Shown: positions 41,311 to 49,989 of the stretch, piece by piece
Layout of the letters: each line of letters begins with the position of its first letter
Numbering within the stretch: the first letter of the stretch is position 1
Source of the DNA: Pseudonocardia kunmingensis
GTDB taxonomy: Bacteria; Actinomycetota; Actinomycetes; Mycobacteriales; Pseudonocardiaceae
Direction of reading: 5' to 3'
NCBI RefSeq assembly: GCF_006716445.1
Contig: NZ_VFPA01000002.1
Location: 806,001-870,000 of the forward strand
DNA length: 64,000 bases
Translations under genes and position numbers: made by a program
Notes under the pieces: generated by a model
What the model saw: the letters and a program-made list of their open reading frames with translations, nothing else
Databases searched by the model: none
Told to the model about the DNA's origin: nothing

Positions 41311-42261
41311 TCAGAACGGCTGAGGATCCCGCCAGCGGATCCGTCTGCGGGTCGTGAAGAGTACGAGTCCGAGCAGGCCTGCCAGCACCCCGACCAGGAC
41401 CGGATCAGACCCTGCGGACAGCCGTTCCGGCCCGGGCTCGCTGCCGAGCCAGCCTGGGAACGGGCCGCCGGGGAAGAGCTGCCAGTGCGCCCAGTTGAAG
41501 CCCGCGTGGAAGCCGATCGGTAGCCACAGCGCGCCGCTCGCCACCCGCAGCGCCACGAACGCGACACCGAGGAGTAGCGGGACGATGAGCCATCGCTGCA
41601 CCGCGGCGAGCGGGTTGATCATCAGGTGGGGCAGCGTGAACAGCAGACCAGAGATCGCGGCAGCGGCCCACAGCGGAAGCCGCGCCCCTGCGGCCGCCAG
41701 CACGTAGCCGCGGTACTGCACCTCCTCGACGACCCCTGTCGCGAGCGCCAGGCCCAGAGCGCCGACAGCGAGGATCGGCAGCAGCCAGACTGGGCCGCCG
41801 GTCACCACCGGCCAGCCGTCGGTGACAGTGAGCGGGCGGGGGTTGACCACGTGGGTGCCGGTGACGACGACGTATCCGGCCCACACGTGAGCGGCGAGGG
41901 CGAGGCCTACTGTGAACGTCCCTGCGCCTGTGCCGGTGAGCACGTGCACGACGGCACGGCGGGCTCCGGCTCCCGTAAGGCCGATGTCGCGCCATGGCGC
42001 CCGCTCGCACCGCACCCGGAACCACCACGTGAGGGCCACGACGACCGGTCCGGCCACCGCGAGGTAGAGCCAGCCGGTGACCTGCACCGGCAGCCCGGCC
42101 ACAGGGATGACCAGCAGCTGGATACCTATAGTCGTAGCGGTCGTCACCAGGAGGTATGCCGCGATGCGCGCGGCGGTCCGCGCGTGTCCCGGCAGGCCGT
42201 TACCAATCATCGGTGCACGGCGCCGCGGCCGTTCGGGAATCCGCGGATCGCCTGTCCACAC
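41311..42261 (-). CDS. CPBP family intramembrane glutamic endopeptidase
   Basis: A 316-residue polytopic membrane protein of the CAAX/bacteriocin-processing (CPBP, ABI) family. The catalytic motifs are EEVQYR (Glu179, Glu180, Arg184), FTLPH (Phe208, His212) and HAGFN (His252, Asn256), each within membrane segments. Members cleave within the membrane; bacterial roles include peptide processing, immunity and stress response. GTG 42261 has a TAGTCT box 6 bp upstream, consistent with a leaderless transcript; ATG 42210 is the alternative start. No clear functional partner is adjacent. Confidence 0.8.
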   Translation of the reverse strand: MWTGDPRIPERPRRRAPMIGNGLPGHARTAARIAAYLLVTTATTIGIQLLVIPVAGLPVQVTGWLYLAVAGPVVVALTWWFRVRCERAPWRDIGLTGAGARRAVVHVLTGTGAGTFTVGLALAAHVWAGYVVVTGTHVVNPRPLTVTDGWPVVTGGPVWLLPILAVGALGLALATGVVEEVQYRGYVLAAAGARLPLWAAAAISGLLFTLPHLMINPLAAVQRWLIVPLLLGVAFVALRVASGALWLPIGFHAGFNWAHWQLFPGGPFPGWLGSEPGPERLSAGSDPVLVGVLAGLLGLVLFTTRRRIRWRDPQPF

Positions 42262-42807
42262 CGACAGACTAGGCGCGCACCCGTACTGACATCGTGAAGG
42301 TTACTGGGCCTCGCCGATTCGGGAAGCGTCCCCCGAGCTCATCAGGCCTCGGGGGTCGTCCCGATCGAGGGTGCGAGCATGAGATCGCCGCCAGTTCGTG
42401 TGGGACCGTCGGGGTCCAGCCCCGGACAGGGGTGCGATATCGGCACGTCCGCGAGAACGTGCGCAAGTCCAGGACGCCGTGGAGCCGCCGGCCTACAACT
42501 CGAATTACGTTTGCAGGCAGCATGCGTGCAGTTGACGATGACCATCGGTTTCGTCTCCCGCAACCGCCCGTAACCCGAACGAGCTTCGCCATCATCTACT
42601 TCGCCGCAGGAGCGGGTTGAGTCGGCTGGGTGCTCGTTGCTGATCTGCAACTCCAACGGGGACAGCGCGGCCGAGCCTGCCTACCTGCAGCGGGGAGCTG
42701 CTGGCCGCAGTCGAAGCGGTGGTGGGCCCGCCGCGTGATGGGAAACGTGCCACCGCCGTGCGGGTGCTCGCCCGATCGCACCTCGCCGACCAGCTGCTCC
42801 CCTTCCT
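42262..42807. other. 546-bp gap without a convincing gene
   Basis: Several overlapping frames exist but none has a ribosome-binding site, codon bias and family match together. The plus-strand patch 42640-42815 (ICNSNGDSAAEPAYLQRG, then in another frame LLAAVEAVVG and LARSHLADQLLPFLHTVG) has coding-like composition across a frameshift and may be a relic of an unidentified enzyme. Local GC is slightly lower than in the flanking genes around 42480-42600. Confidence 0.3.
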
Positions 42808-43464
42808 TCACACCGTTGGGCCGTGGTCGGCGGGGTGGCGCCACATCGGTTGCAGTGCTGGACCGTCGGGCAGTCGGATCGGGTCGCCGAGATCGGTGAA
42901 GCCGAACCGTTCGTAGAGCTTCCGGTTGAGGGGTGAGCTGGCCTCGAGGCAGGCCGGCATGCCGCCGTCGTCCACGCGCTGCAGGTGGTCGCGAAGCATC
43001 AGGCCGCCGATGCCCTGACTACGCCGGTCCGGGTCGACCACGATGTTCAGGAGGTACCAGTACGCATCCGCCCGTGGTCGCCAACGGCTGGTGAGCTCCA
43101 TGAGCAGCTTCATCCTGTGCGCATGTTCACCGTAGGCCTGGTCGATGAACTCCGTGCCGTCCGCGCTGTTCGAGATCAGCCCTTCGCCGGTGTGCCGGGA
43201 AGGGTCGTTCCTCTCCCAGAGCGAGATCCCGACCACTGTGCCGGACGGGTCCGCGGCGATCACCAGGCCGCCCGACTCGGAGATGCCGTGCAGGTAGGCC
43301 TCCATCATCGGCGACCCGCTGCCGGTGGTGAACCGCCGCCGGGCGTCCTCGTCACGGATCACCCAGCTCAGGACGGGATCGTTCAGGTTGGCTCGGGCAT
43401 ACGCCTCGGCCACCGCCGGAAGTTCGGTCGGAGCCGGACGGCGGACCGTGATCTGGTGGTTCAT
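42808..43464 (-). CDS. GNAT family N-acetyltransferase
   Basis: A 218-residue acetyltransferase. The acetyl-CoA-binding motif A is in LLNIVVDPDRRSQGIGGLMLRDHL (RRSQGIG pyrophosphate loop), followed by CLEASSPLNRKLYERFGFTDLGD. The N-terminal TVRRPAPTELPAVAEAYARA is usual for the family. AAGGAG lies 8 bp before ATG 43464, which excludes longer upstream frames. Substrate unknown; it could acetylate an antibiotic or metabolite. It is downstream of the MFS relic and the serine protease gene on the same strand. Confidence 0.85.
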   Translation of the reverse strand: MNHQITVRRPAPTELPAVAEAYARANLNDPVLSWVIRDEDARRRFTTGSGSPMMEAYLHGISESGGLVIAADPSGTVVGISLWERNDPSRHTGEGLISNSADGTEFIDQAYGEHAHRMKLLMELTSRWRPRADAYWYLLNIVVDPDRRSQGIGGLMLRDHLQRVDDGGMPACLEASSPLNRKLYERFGFTDLGDPIRLPDGPALQPMWRHPADHGPTV

Positions 43465-43499
43465 CGGGAACGCTCCTTCGGTTTTGCCGCCGATGCGAC

Positions 43500-43745
43500 T
43501 CATGATGTCGTTGCCGTGGCGGCCGATCCCGTGCGGTGTGCCGGCGCGGTGGAGACGATCCTGGCGACGGCCAGCGGCGCGATGATGCCGGTGCCGAGCG
43601 TCACGACGGCGTAGCAGGCCATGACGACGCCCGGTGGGCTGTCCACGTCGGACGTGCTCACCGGTGCGAACCCGACCGCAGCGACGAGCAGCCCGGCACC
43701 TGCGAGCATGGCCTGCTGCCCGGCCTGCCCGACTGTTCGCTGCCA
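43500..43745 (-). pseudogene. MFS transporter relic (two membrane segments)
   Basis: The frame reads VGQAGQQAMLAGAGLLVAAVGF and VVMACYAVVTLGTGIIAPLA, then a cytoplasmic-type TAPAHRTGSAATA before a stop. This is the loop-plus-two-helix pattern seen in the C-terminal half of drug-efflux MFS proteins. Neither a start with ribosome-binding site nor the other ten or more segments remain. It abuts the stop of the serine protease gene, suggesting a deletion that brought the two together. Confidence 0.45.
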
Positions 43746-44612
43746 TCACCGTGAACCGATCAGACCGTGTGTCACCTCCACGACCTGGTCGACTGGGATC
43801 GCGAAGCCGATGCCGATGTTGCCCGGGGGTCCTCCGATCGTCGCGATAGCGGTGTTCATCCCGACGACGCTGCCTGTCATATCCACCAGTGGACCACCCG
43901 AGTTGCCCGGGTTGATGGAGGCGTCGGTCTGCACTGCGCGCTGTGGTCGCCCGCGGGAGCCGAACTCGGCCGCCCGGTCCACTGCACTCACGATGCCGGC
44001 CGTCACGGAGCCGGCGAGGCCGAGCGGTGACCCCACGGCCATTACTGTGTCGCCGACGCGCAGGTCTGCCGAATGCGCGAGTGGCAGCGGAGGCGGAGTC
44101 GGGCCGCTGATCCGTAGCACTGCGATGTCGTTGTCCGCGTCGGCGCCGACGGTGCGCGCGGACATCTGCCGTCCGTCCGACAGCGTCAGCCGGACGTCGC
44201 GAGCACCGCTGACCACGTGCGCGTTCGTGACGACGTGACCGAGATCATCGAGCACGAACCCGGAACCTGTTCCGGTGTCGCCGGCCCTGCGCACCTCCAC
44301 TGAGACGACGCTGGGAAGTACTGCTGCCGCGACGTCCGCGATGCCGCCGGCGAGCGGCAGGGCGGGCGCCGGGTCCGCGGCGCGAGGAAGTGCTGCGGCC
44401 GGTCGTGCTCCGTACCCCGGGCTCCCGGTGATCGCAGGGTTGGCAAGGCCCGTGGTCACCGCGCCGCCAAGGGCGCCGGCGAGTAGCGCCGCGACGAGGA
44501 CGCCTGGACCGCGGCGGGGCGGCGGGCCCTGCCGCGGCCGGGAAGGAGGCGGATCGAGGGGCCCGGGGCCCGTGGCGGGAGGGAGGAGGAAATCGGGACC
44601 GGTGTGCGTCAT
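43746..44612 (-). CDS. Membrane-anchored trypsin-like serine protease (S1C, HtrA-like) lacking PDZ
   Basis: A 288-residue protein. A proline-rich cytoplasmic N-terminus precedes one membrane segment at about 37-56, and the protease domain is extracytoplasmic. The catalytic triad is His132 (TNAHVV), Asp162 (ADNDIAVL) and Ser238 (NPGNSGGP). It ends a few residues after the protease fold (VDQVVEVTHGLIG), where HtrA/DegP relatives continue into a PDZ domain. ATG 44612 is chosen because GAGGAG lies 8 bp upstream; ATG 44618 is too close. Downstream is an MFS relic, so loss of PDZ by deletion is possible. Confidence 0.8.
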   Translation of the reverse strand: MTHTGPDFLLPPATGPGPLDPPPSRPRQGPPPRRGPGVLVAALLAGALGGAVTTGLANPAITGSPGYGARPAAALPRAADPAPALPLAGGIADVAAAVLPSVVSVEVRRAGDTGTGSGFVLDDLGHVVTNAHVVSGARDVRLTLSDGRQMSARTVGADADNDIAVLRISGPTPPPLPLAHSADLRVGDTVMAVGSPLGLAGSVTAGIVSAVDRAAEFGSRGRPQRAVQTDASINPGNSGGPLVDMTGSVVGMNTAIATIGGPPGNIGIGFAIPVDQVVEVTHGLIGSR

Positions 44613-44624
44613 GTGCATCACTCC

Positions 44625-45572
44625 TCAGGGCAGCCGGGCGAACCATGCGAGCGATCCCGCGGCAGCGGCGAGCGCCGCGAGCAGCGCTCCAGCGAGCACT
44701 GCGCTGGTCACCTCACGCTCCTCAGCGCGGTAGCCGATCGAGGAGCCGATGTCGGTGTAGACCTCCTGCAGTTCCTCGCCGGTTTCGGCCTGGTAGGCCT
44801 GGCCGCCGCTGTCAGCGGCGAGCGCGGCGAGGGCCGGTATGTCCGCCGGGACCGGCATCGTCGACCCGCCGACGGTCGCCGTGCCCTCCGGTGTGCCGAA
44901 CGCGATGGTCGATACCGGGGTGGCGGCCGCGGCGGCCGCGGCCGCCGCGGCCGAGATCGGGCTGCCGGTGGTGTTGGCCCCGTCGGAGAGCAGCACGATT
45001 CGCGCCGGGGGTGGGTCCGTCGCGGCCTGATCGTCCAGCGCGCGAATGCCATCGAGGGCGGTCAGCACGGCATCGCCGATCGCGGTGCCAGAGCCCATCG
45101 TGACCCCGTCGAAGGCCGCGTGCACCGCGGCGTGATCGACGGTCGGTGGGACGGTGAGGGCGGTGCTGCCGGAGAACAGCACGAGCCCTACGTTGAACGT
45201 GTCGGGCAGCTCGTCGACGAACGTGCGTGCCGCGGCCACCGCTGCGTTCGACCGAGTGGGCGCCACATCCTCTGCGCCCATGGAGGCGGAGACGTCGACG
45301 GCCACGATCACTGTCGCCCGTTCGCGTGGTACCTGCACTTCCACGACCGGGCGGGACAGCGCGAGCACCATCCCGGCCACCGTCACCAGGAACGCGACGG
45401 CCGGAACGTGTCGCCGCCACCCCGGACCGCGTGGCAGGACCCGCTCCAGGAGCGGGAGCGCGGCGAACCGCACCGCGTACCGCCCACGGCGCCGCTGCAC
45501 GACCACGTAGGCCACGACCAGGGCGGCGACGGCAGCCAGCAGCGCCAACCAGCCCGGCGCCAGGAACCTCAT
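44625..45572 (-). CDS. VWA-domain membrane protein (BatA/BatB-like)
   Basis: A 315-residue protein with two membrane segments at the N-terminus (WLALLAAVAALVVAYVVV and PAVAFLVTVAGMVLAL), a von Willebrand A domain with MIDAS motif VDVSASMGAE and later VLLSDGANTTG, and a C-terminal membrane segment (VLAGALLAALAAAAGSLAWF). ATG 45572 overlaps the DUF58 stop as ATGA. This is the standard MoxR-DUF58-VWA gene set, thought to assist folding or metal/complex assembly at the membrane. A run of ten alanines follows ISA near residue 210. Confidence 0.85.
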   Translation of the reverse strand: MRFLAPGWLALLAAVAALVVAYVVVQRRRGRYAVRFAALPLLERVLPRGPGWRRHVPAVAFLVTVAGMVLALSRPVVEVQVPRERATVIVAVDVSASMGAEDVAPTRSNAAVAAARTFVDELPDTFNVGLVLFSGSTALTVPPTVDHAAVHAAFDGVTMGSGTAIGDAVLTALDGIRALDDQAATDPPPARIVLLSDGANTTGSPISAAAAAAAAAATPVSTIAFGTPEGTATVGGSTMPVPADIPALAALAADSGGQAYQAETGEELQEVYTDIGSSIGYRAEEREVTSAVLAGALLAALAAAAGSLAWFARLP

Positions 45573-46531
45573 CGGAACGCCTGCACGCGTCGACGTGCCG
45601 TGCGTCGCCGTGCGGCGAGGAAGCGGGCGATGTCGCCCACCCAGTCTCCGTCGGTGCGCAGCACCACGTGGTCCGCGCCGGCTGCGCGCAGGGCCATTGC
45701 GGTAACAGCCCGATGATCGGCAACGGCGCGGGCGTAACGCTCCTGCAGCCGCCGGTCGCTCGTCGCCACCTCTGCGGTACGGCCCGACTCGGGATCCACG
45801 AGCCGCAGCAGCCCGACGTCGGGCAGCGCAGCCTCCCGCGGATCGGTGACCTGCACTGCGATGACCTCGTGCCGGACGGCGAGCCGGCGCAGCGGTGGCA
45901 CCCAACTGAGGTTCTCGTCGGGGGTGCGGGGCAGGAAGTCGGACACCACGACCCGCAACCCGGTCCGGCGGTGCTCGCGCAGCAGCCGTTCCAGGCCGGC
46001 GGCGAGGTCGAGCCCGCCGTGGCCGGGCGGGGTACGGGGCGCGGCCAGCAGCGCCCGCAGCAGCACACGGGCGGCGCGCCGGCCCGGGTGTGGCGGGAAC
46101 GTTCGCGGTTCCACCCCGCCCAGCAGGTGCGCGCCGAGGCGGTTGCCGGGGCGGTCGGTGAGCGCGTGCACCGCCGACACCACCGCGACGGCGAGGTCGC
46201 GCTTCTCCATCCCGGCGGTGCCGAAGTCCATGCTCGCCGAGCCGTCCACCAGCACCCAGGTCTCCAGCTCCGGCTCCGCCACGCTGGTACGCACGTGCGC
46301 CTCCGCGCTGCGCGCCGTGACGTGCCAGTCGATGCGCCGGGCGTCGTCCTGACCAGGGCTGTAGATGCGTACATCGGCGAGCTCCCCGCCGAGCCCGGGC
46401 CGCCGTCCCGCATGCTCGGCGAGCAGGAGCCCGTCGAGGCGCCGGTAGATCGCCAGGTCGAACACCCGCAGGGCACGCTCTCCGGCCGCGATGTCGGGCT
46501 CGCCCCGCTGATTGGTGCTACGCCGGGTCAT
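45569..46531 (-). CDS. DUF58 domain protein
   Basis: A 320-residue cytoplasmic protein. The DUF58 signature is visible in DVRIYSPGQDDARRIDWHVTARSAEAHVR (family consensus R-x-Y-x-x-GD/QD-x-R-x-IDW), followed by a VWA-like core WVLVDGSASMDFG and LRVVVSDFLPR. It overlaps both neighbours by ATGA. DUF58 proteins work with MoxR AAA+ ATPases and VWA proteins; the precise client here is unknown. Confidence 0.85.
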   Translation of the reverse strand: MTRRSTNQRGEPDIAAGERALRVFDLAIYRRLDGLLLAEHAGRRPGLGGELADVRIYSPGQDDARRIDWHVTARSAEAHVRTSVAEPELETWVLVDGSASMDFGTAGMEKRDLAVAVVSAVHALTDRPGNRLGAHLLGGVEPRTFPPHPGRRAARVLLRALLAAPRTPPGHGGLDLAAGLERLLREHRRTGLRVVVSDFLPRTPDENLSWVPPLRRLAVRHEVIAVQVTDPREAALPDVGLLRLVDPESGRTAEVATSDRRLQERYARAVADHRAVTAMALRAAGADHVVLRTDGDWVGDIARFLAARRRTARRRVQAFR

Positions 46532-47580
46532 GCTGCGTCTGCCCCGGTCTCGCCCTCGCCCTCCTGGGCCGGCGCCACCCGCGGGGGCCGCACGGCGGCG
46601 AGGATGTGCGCCACCAGGGACCGCGGGTCCACCTGATCGGCCAAGGCGTCGTATCCCAGCACGAGGCGATGGGAGAGCACGTCGGGCGCGGCATCGGCGA
46701 TATCGCCGGGCAGCACGTAGCTGCGTCCGCGCAGCAGCGCGAGCGCTCGCGCTGCGGCCACCAGGCCGAGCGTTGCCCGTGGGCTCACCCCGAACTCCAG
46801 CGCCGCCGCCACGTCCGGCAGCCCGTACGCGGCTGGATCCCGAGTGGCCAGCACCAGGCGCACGGCGTACTCGGCGTTGGCGTGGTGGACGAAGACGTGG
46901 TCGGCGGCGCGCTGCAGCGCGAGCACCCGGTCGGGGTCGAGCACCGCACCCGCGATCGGTGGGTCCACACTCATTCGGGAGAGGATGGTGAGTTCCTCGA
47001 CGCCGGACGGGTAGCCCAAGTCGATCTTGAGCAGGAATCGGTCGCGTTGAGCCTCGGGTAGCTCGTACACCCCGTCGGACTCGATCGGGTTCTGGGTGGC
47101 GAGCACCAGGAACGGGGAGGGCAGCGGGTAGCTGCGCCCGGCGAGCGTCACCTGTCGCTCGGCCATCGCCTCCAGCAGGGCGGACTGCACCTTCGCCGGA
47201 GCGCGGTTGATCTCGTCAGCGAGTACGACGGTGGCGAACACCGGCCCGAGCTCGACGTCGAACGTCTCGGCCGACGGGCGCCAGATCCGGGTGCCGATGA
47301 TGTCGCCCGGTACCAGGTCGGGTGTGAACTGCAGCCGGGAGAAGCTGCCGCCGGTCACGGTGGCGAGTGTGCGCACGGCGAGTGTCTTGGCGATCCCGGG
47401 CACGCCTTCGAGCAGGCAGTGGCCGCGGGCCAGCAGCGCCACGAGCATCCGCTCGACGGCGTGGTCCTGGCCCACCACCACCCGCTTGACCTCGAACAAC
47501 GCCCGCTCGAGCAGCGCTGTGGCCCCGAGCTCGGAATCGGGCCCGACGTCGGGGCTCGTGTAGTTCACCGGCCCCTTCAC
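46528..47580 (-). CDS. MoxR family AAA+ ATPase
   Basis: A 350-residue AAA+ ATPase. Walker A GVPGIAKT lies at residues 59-66, Walker B in VVLADEINRAPAKVQSALLEAM, and the sensor region in LVLATQNPIESDGVYELPEAQRDRF. GTG 47580 overlaps the stop of the small secreted protein gene as GTGA, which decides the start; GTG 47568 is the alternative. It likely acts as a chaperone with the DUF58 and VWA proteins encoded downstream with 4-base overlaps. Confidence 0.9.
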   Translation of the reverse strand: MKGPVNYTSPDVGPDSELGATALLERALFEVKRVVVGQDHAVERMLVALLARGHCLLEGVPGIAKTLAVRTLATVTGGSFSRLQFTPDLVPGDIIGTRIWRPSAETFDVELGPVFATVVLADEINRAPAKVQSALLEAMAERQVTLAGRSYPLPSPFLVLATQNPIESDGVYELPEAQRDRFLLKIDLGYPSGVEELTILSRMSVDPPIAGAVLDPDRVLALQRAADHVFVHHANAEYAVRLVLATRDPAAYGLPDVAAALEFGVSPRATLGLVAAARALALLRGRSYVLPGDIADAAPDVLSHRLVLGYDALADQVDPRSLVAHILAAVRPPRVAPAQEGEGETGADAA

Positions 47581-47804
47581 AGCTGGTCGGCGGGGCCCAC
47601 GGCGGTGCCGTCGGAGCCCTGTTCCCACGGGCAGTCCCCGGGGGCGGGGTTCTGGATCGGGCGCAGCGTCCCAGGGCCGGCCTGCTCAACGACCGCGCCC
47701 TCGGGCAGGGGGCCGCTCGGCCCGGCGGCCAGAGCGATTCCGCCCGTCACGAGGACACCGGTCGTGAGGACCCCGGTCAGGACGATCCGCATCGTGCGCG
47801 ACAT
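47577..47804 (-). CDS. Small secreted protein leading the MoxR operon
   Basis: A 75-residue protein. It begins SRTMRIVLTGVLTTGVLVTGGIALAAG, a signal peptide with a likely cleavage after ALA, leaving about 47 residues rich in Gly and Pro with one cysteine (APGDCPWEQG). GGAGGT lies 5 bp before ATG 47804. Its stop overlaps the MoxR start as GTGA, so it is translationally coupled to the ATPase. I recognise no family. It is divergent from the two-component system across about 208 bp and could be a client or sensor input of either. Confidence 0.7.
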   Translation of the reverse strand: MSRTMRIVLTGVLTTGVLVTGGIALAAGPSGPLPEGAVVEQAGPGTLRPIQNPAPGDCPWEQGSDGTAVGPADQL

Positions 47805-47953
47805 TGCTACCTCCGTCGATTTGGATGTGGCCGGCCGGCCCGACCTGCTCGAGGGGACAGCGGTGCGGGCCGGCCGGTGGAACCGGCGGCTGGGGCTACC
47901 GCCGGCGTGGCACCAGCAGACCAGGGCGGGGCGAAAACCCCGAGAAGGCGGAT

Positions 47954-47970
47954 CGAAAGCCGACCGAAAG
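47954..47970 (+). promoter_or_regulatory. Direct repeat upstream of response regulator gene
   Basis: CGAAAG occurs at 47954-47959 and 47965-47970, an 11-bp period on one face of the helix, 43-59 bp upstream of the response regulator start. OmpR-type regulators bind such direct repeats, so this may be an autoregulatory site. Confidence 0.35.
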
Positions 47971-48012
47971 ACCTTGCACCGGGCTGACGGCGCTGTCGCT
48001 ACGTTCAAGTTC

Positions 48013-48708
48013 ATGCGGTTTCTGGTGGTCGAGGACGCGCACGACCTGGCGAACGCGCTGAAGGTGGGGCTCGGCCGCGCGGGTTACGCCGTCGACGTCG
48101 CTCTCACCGGCGCCGACGCGTCGGCCAAGCTGGAACTGACCGCCTACGACCTGCTCGTGCTCGACATCAACCTGCCCGACGTGGATGGCTTCGACATCTG
48201 CCGCGGTGTGCGTGACGGCAGCATCGGCGGGCCAAGCGGTCGTGATCTACGGATCCTCATGCTCACCGCGCGCGGCGAGCTCACCGACCGCGTACGCGGG
48301 CTCGACGAGGGCGCCGACGACTACCTGGTGAAGCCGTTCGCGTTGGCCGAACTGCTGGCCAGGACGAGGGCGCTGCTGCGCCGCGACAACGGAGGGGGCA
48401 CGGCGGTGCTCACCGTGGGCGCGCTGTCCCTCGACGACGGCCGCAGCACTGCCAGCCGCGGCGACCAGGACCTGTCGCTCACCCGCAAGGAATTCGCAGT
48501 GCTGCGATACCTGATGCACCGCCCCGGGCACGTGGTGTCGGCCGAGGAGCTGCTCGAGCACGTCTGGGACGAGAACACTGACCCGTTCACCCAGACTGTA
48601 CGGGTCACGGTCGGGACGTTGCGCCGCAAGATCACCCGTGCCGGTGAGGAGCCTCCCTTGATCGAGACAGTGATCGGACGCGGCTACCGGCTCCGTGAGG
48701 TGTCGTGA
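48013..48708 (+). CDS. OmpR/PhoB family response regulator
   Basis: A 231-residue response regulator. The receiver domain has the acidic pocket in VVEDAH, phospho-acceptor Asp51 (LVLDINLPDVDG), Thr in LMLTARG and Lys in YLVKPFA. The C-terminal winged helix includes LSLTRKEFAVLRYLM, VRVTVGTLRRKI and the closing VIGRGYRL. No Shine-Dalgarno precedes ATG 48013. TACGTT at 48000-48005 fits a leaderless -10. The stop overlaps the kinase start by one base. Confidence 0.9.
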   Translation: MRFLVVEDAHDLANALKVGLGRAGYAVDVALTGADASAKLELTAYDLLVLDINLPDVDGFDICRGVRDGSIGGPSGRDLRILMLTARGELTDRVRGLDEGADDYLVKPFALAELLARTRALLRRDNGGGTAVLTVGALSLDDGRSTASRGDQDLSLTRKEFAVLRYLMHRPGHVVSAEELLEHVWDENTDPFTQTVRVTVGTLRRKITRAGEEPPLIETVIGRGYRLREVS

Positions 48709-49973
48709 TGCGCATGCCGAGCTGGTCCCAGACGATCCGTTTCCGGCTGGCCGCCACGTCATCGCTGGTGCTGTTCACACTGGCGACGCTGGTGCTGGTC
48801 GCGGTCTACCTCACGGTGTCGCAGATCGTCGATGCCGCGCCGCTGAGCCCGGTCACGGTGCAGAAGGTGAAGGAAGTGAACGGGCGGCTGGAGCTGAAGG
48901 AGGGAGAGGAGTTCCAGGCTGCAGACCTCGCGAGCGTGCAGCAGGCGGTGAACTACCAGACCCTCCAGGTGCTGCATACCGCCTCCGTGGTCGTGCTCGG
49001 CGGGCTGCTCGTAGCGAGCTTCGCAGTTGGTTGGTGGCTCTCCGGGCGGGCATTGCGGCCGGTGCAACGGGTCACGGCGGCGGCCCGGGAGATCACCGCC
49101 ACCGACCTGTCCCGGCGGATCGGCCTGGACGGACCGCGCGATGAGCTTCGGGACCTTGCCGACACCGTGGACGACATGCTGGCCCGGTTGGACCGGGCAT
49201 TCGTTGCGCAGCGGCAGATGATCGACGACGCCTCACACGAGCTGCGCAACCCCCTGGCCATCATCCAGATCAACCTCGACGCCGTGCTCTCTCGCGACGA
49301 CATCGACGCCGACGAGCGCAGGCAAGCGAGCGCGGTGACGGCGCGGGCCACCCGGCGGATGGGCAGTTTGATCGAGGACCTGCTCGCCGCCGCGCGGCGG
49401 GCTGCACCCGCCTTCACCGACACCGATGTGGACCTCACCGAGGTCGCCGGCGAGGCCGCCGAGGTGTTCGCCCTGCTCGCCGACACCGACGGACACCGGC
49501 TCGAGCGGCGCCTCGAGCCCTGCCTCGTCCTGATCGGCGACGCCGAGTCACTGCGCCGCGCCGCAGACAACCTCCTGTCCAACGCGCTGCGCGTCTCTCC
49601 GCCGGGAGCCGCGATCACGCTCGCCACCGGGCGTCGCGCGGGGTGGGCGTGGCTCGCAGTGCGCGACTACGGGCCCGGGATCGCAGCAGAGCACCAGGAG
49701 CGGGTCTTCGACCGCTTCTGGCGCGGCCCGGAAGGTACCCGCCGCCGCGACCGCGGCACAGGCCTCGGCCTCGCCATCGTCCGGCAGGTAGTGGAGAGCC
49801 ACGGCGGCTCGATCGCGGTGCACAGCGCGCCCGAGGAGGGCTCCACGTTCGTGCTCTGGCTACCGCTACGCGCGGCGCCCGCCCGTGCCCGGGATCCGCG
49901 CCCGCCGACCGTCAACCCGCTCGGATCCGCGGAAGTTCAGGTCAGCGCCCGCACTGCCGGGCGGGAGCAGTGA
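48708..49973 (+). CDS. Sensor histidine kinase (HAMP, HisKA, HATPase)
   Basis: A 421-residue membrane kinase. Membrane segments lie at about 12-36 and 90-111 with a ~50-residue extracytoplasmic loop, then HAMP (RALRPVQRVTAAAREI). HisKA has His177 in DDASHELRNPLAI, and the ATPase domain has NLLSNALR, DYGPGIAAEH and GTGLGLAIVRQVVESHGG. Partner of the response regulator immediately upstream. The small sensor loop (many Lys/Glu/Val) suggests an envelope signal. The MoxR/secreted protein operon divergent to it may be a target. Confidence 0.9.
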   Translation: MRMPSWSQTIRFRLAATSSLVLFTLATLVLVAVYLTVSQIVDAAPLSPVTVQKVKEVNGRLELKEGEEFQAADLASVQQAVNYQTLQVLHTASVVVLGGLLVASFAVGWWLSGRALRPVQRVTAAAREITATDLSRRIGLDGPRDELRDLADTVDDMLARLDRAFVAQRQMIDDASHELRNPLAIIQINLDAVLSRDDIDADERRQASAVTARATRRMGSLIEDLLAAARRAAPAFTDTDVDLTEVAGEAAEVFALLADTDGHRLERRLEPCLVLIGDAESLRRAADNLLSNALRVSPPGAAITLATGRRAGWAWLAVRDYGPGIAAEHQERVFDRFWRGPEGTRRRDRGTGLGLAIVRQVVESHGGSIAVHSAPEEGSTFVLWLPLRAAPARARDPRPPTVNPLGSAEVQVSARTAGREQ

Positions 49974-49989
49974 GCCGCGATGTTGGTCC

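Noticed and set aside
44930..44960. Run of GCC/GCG codons (GGCCGCGGCGGCCGC-type) looking like a repeat or palindrome
   Set aside because: It simply encodes an alanine run in the VWA protein; no independent function is indicated.
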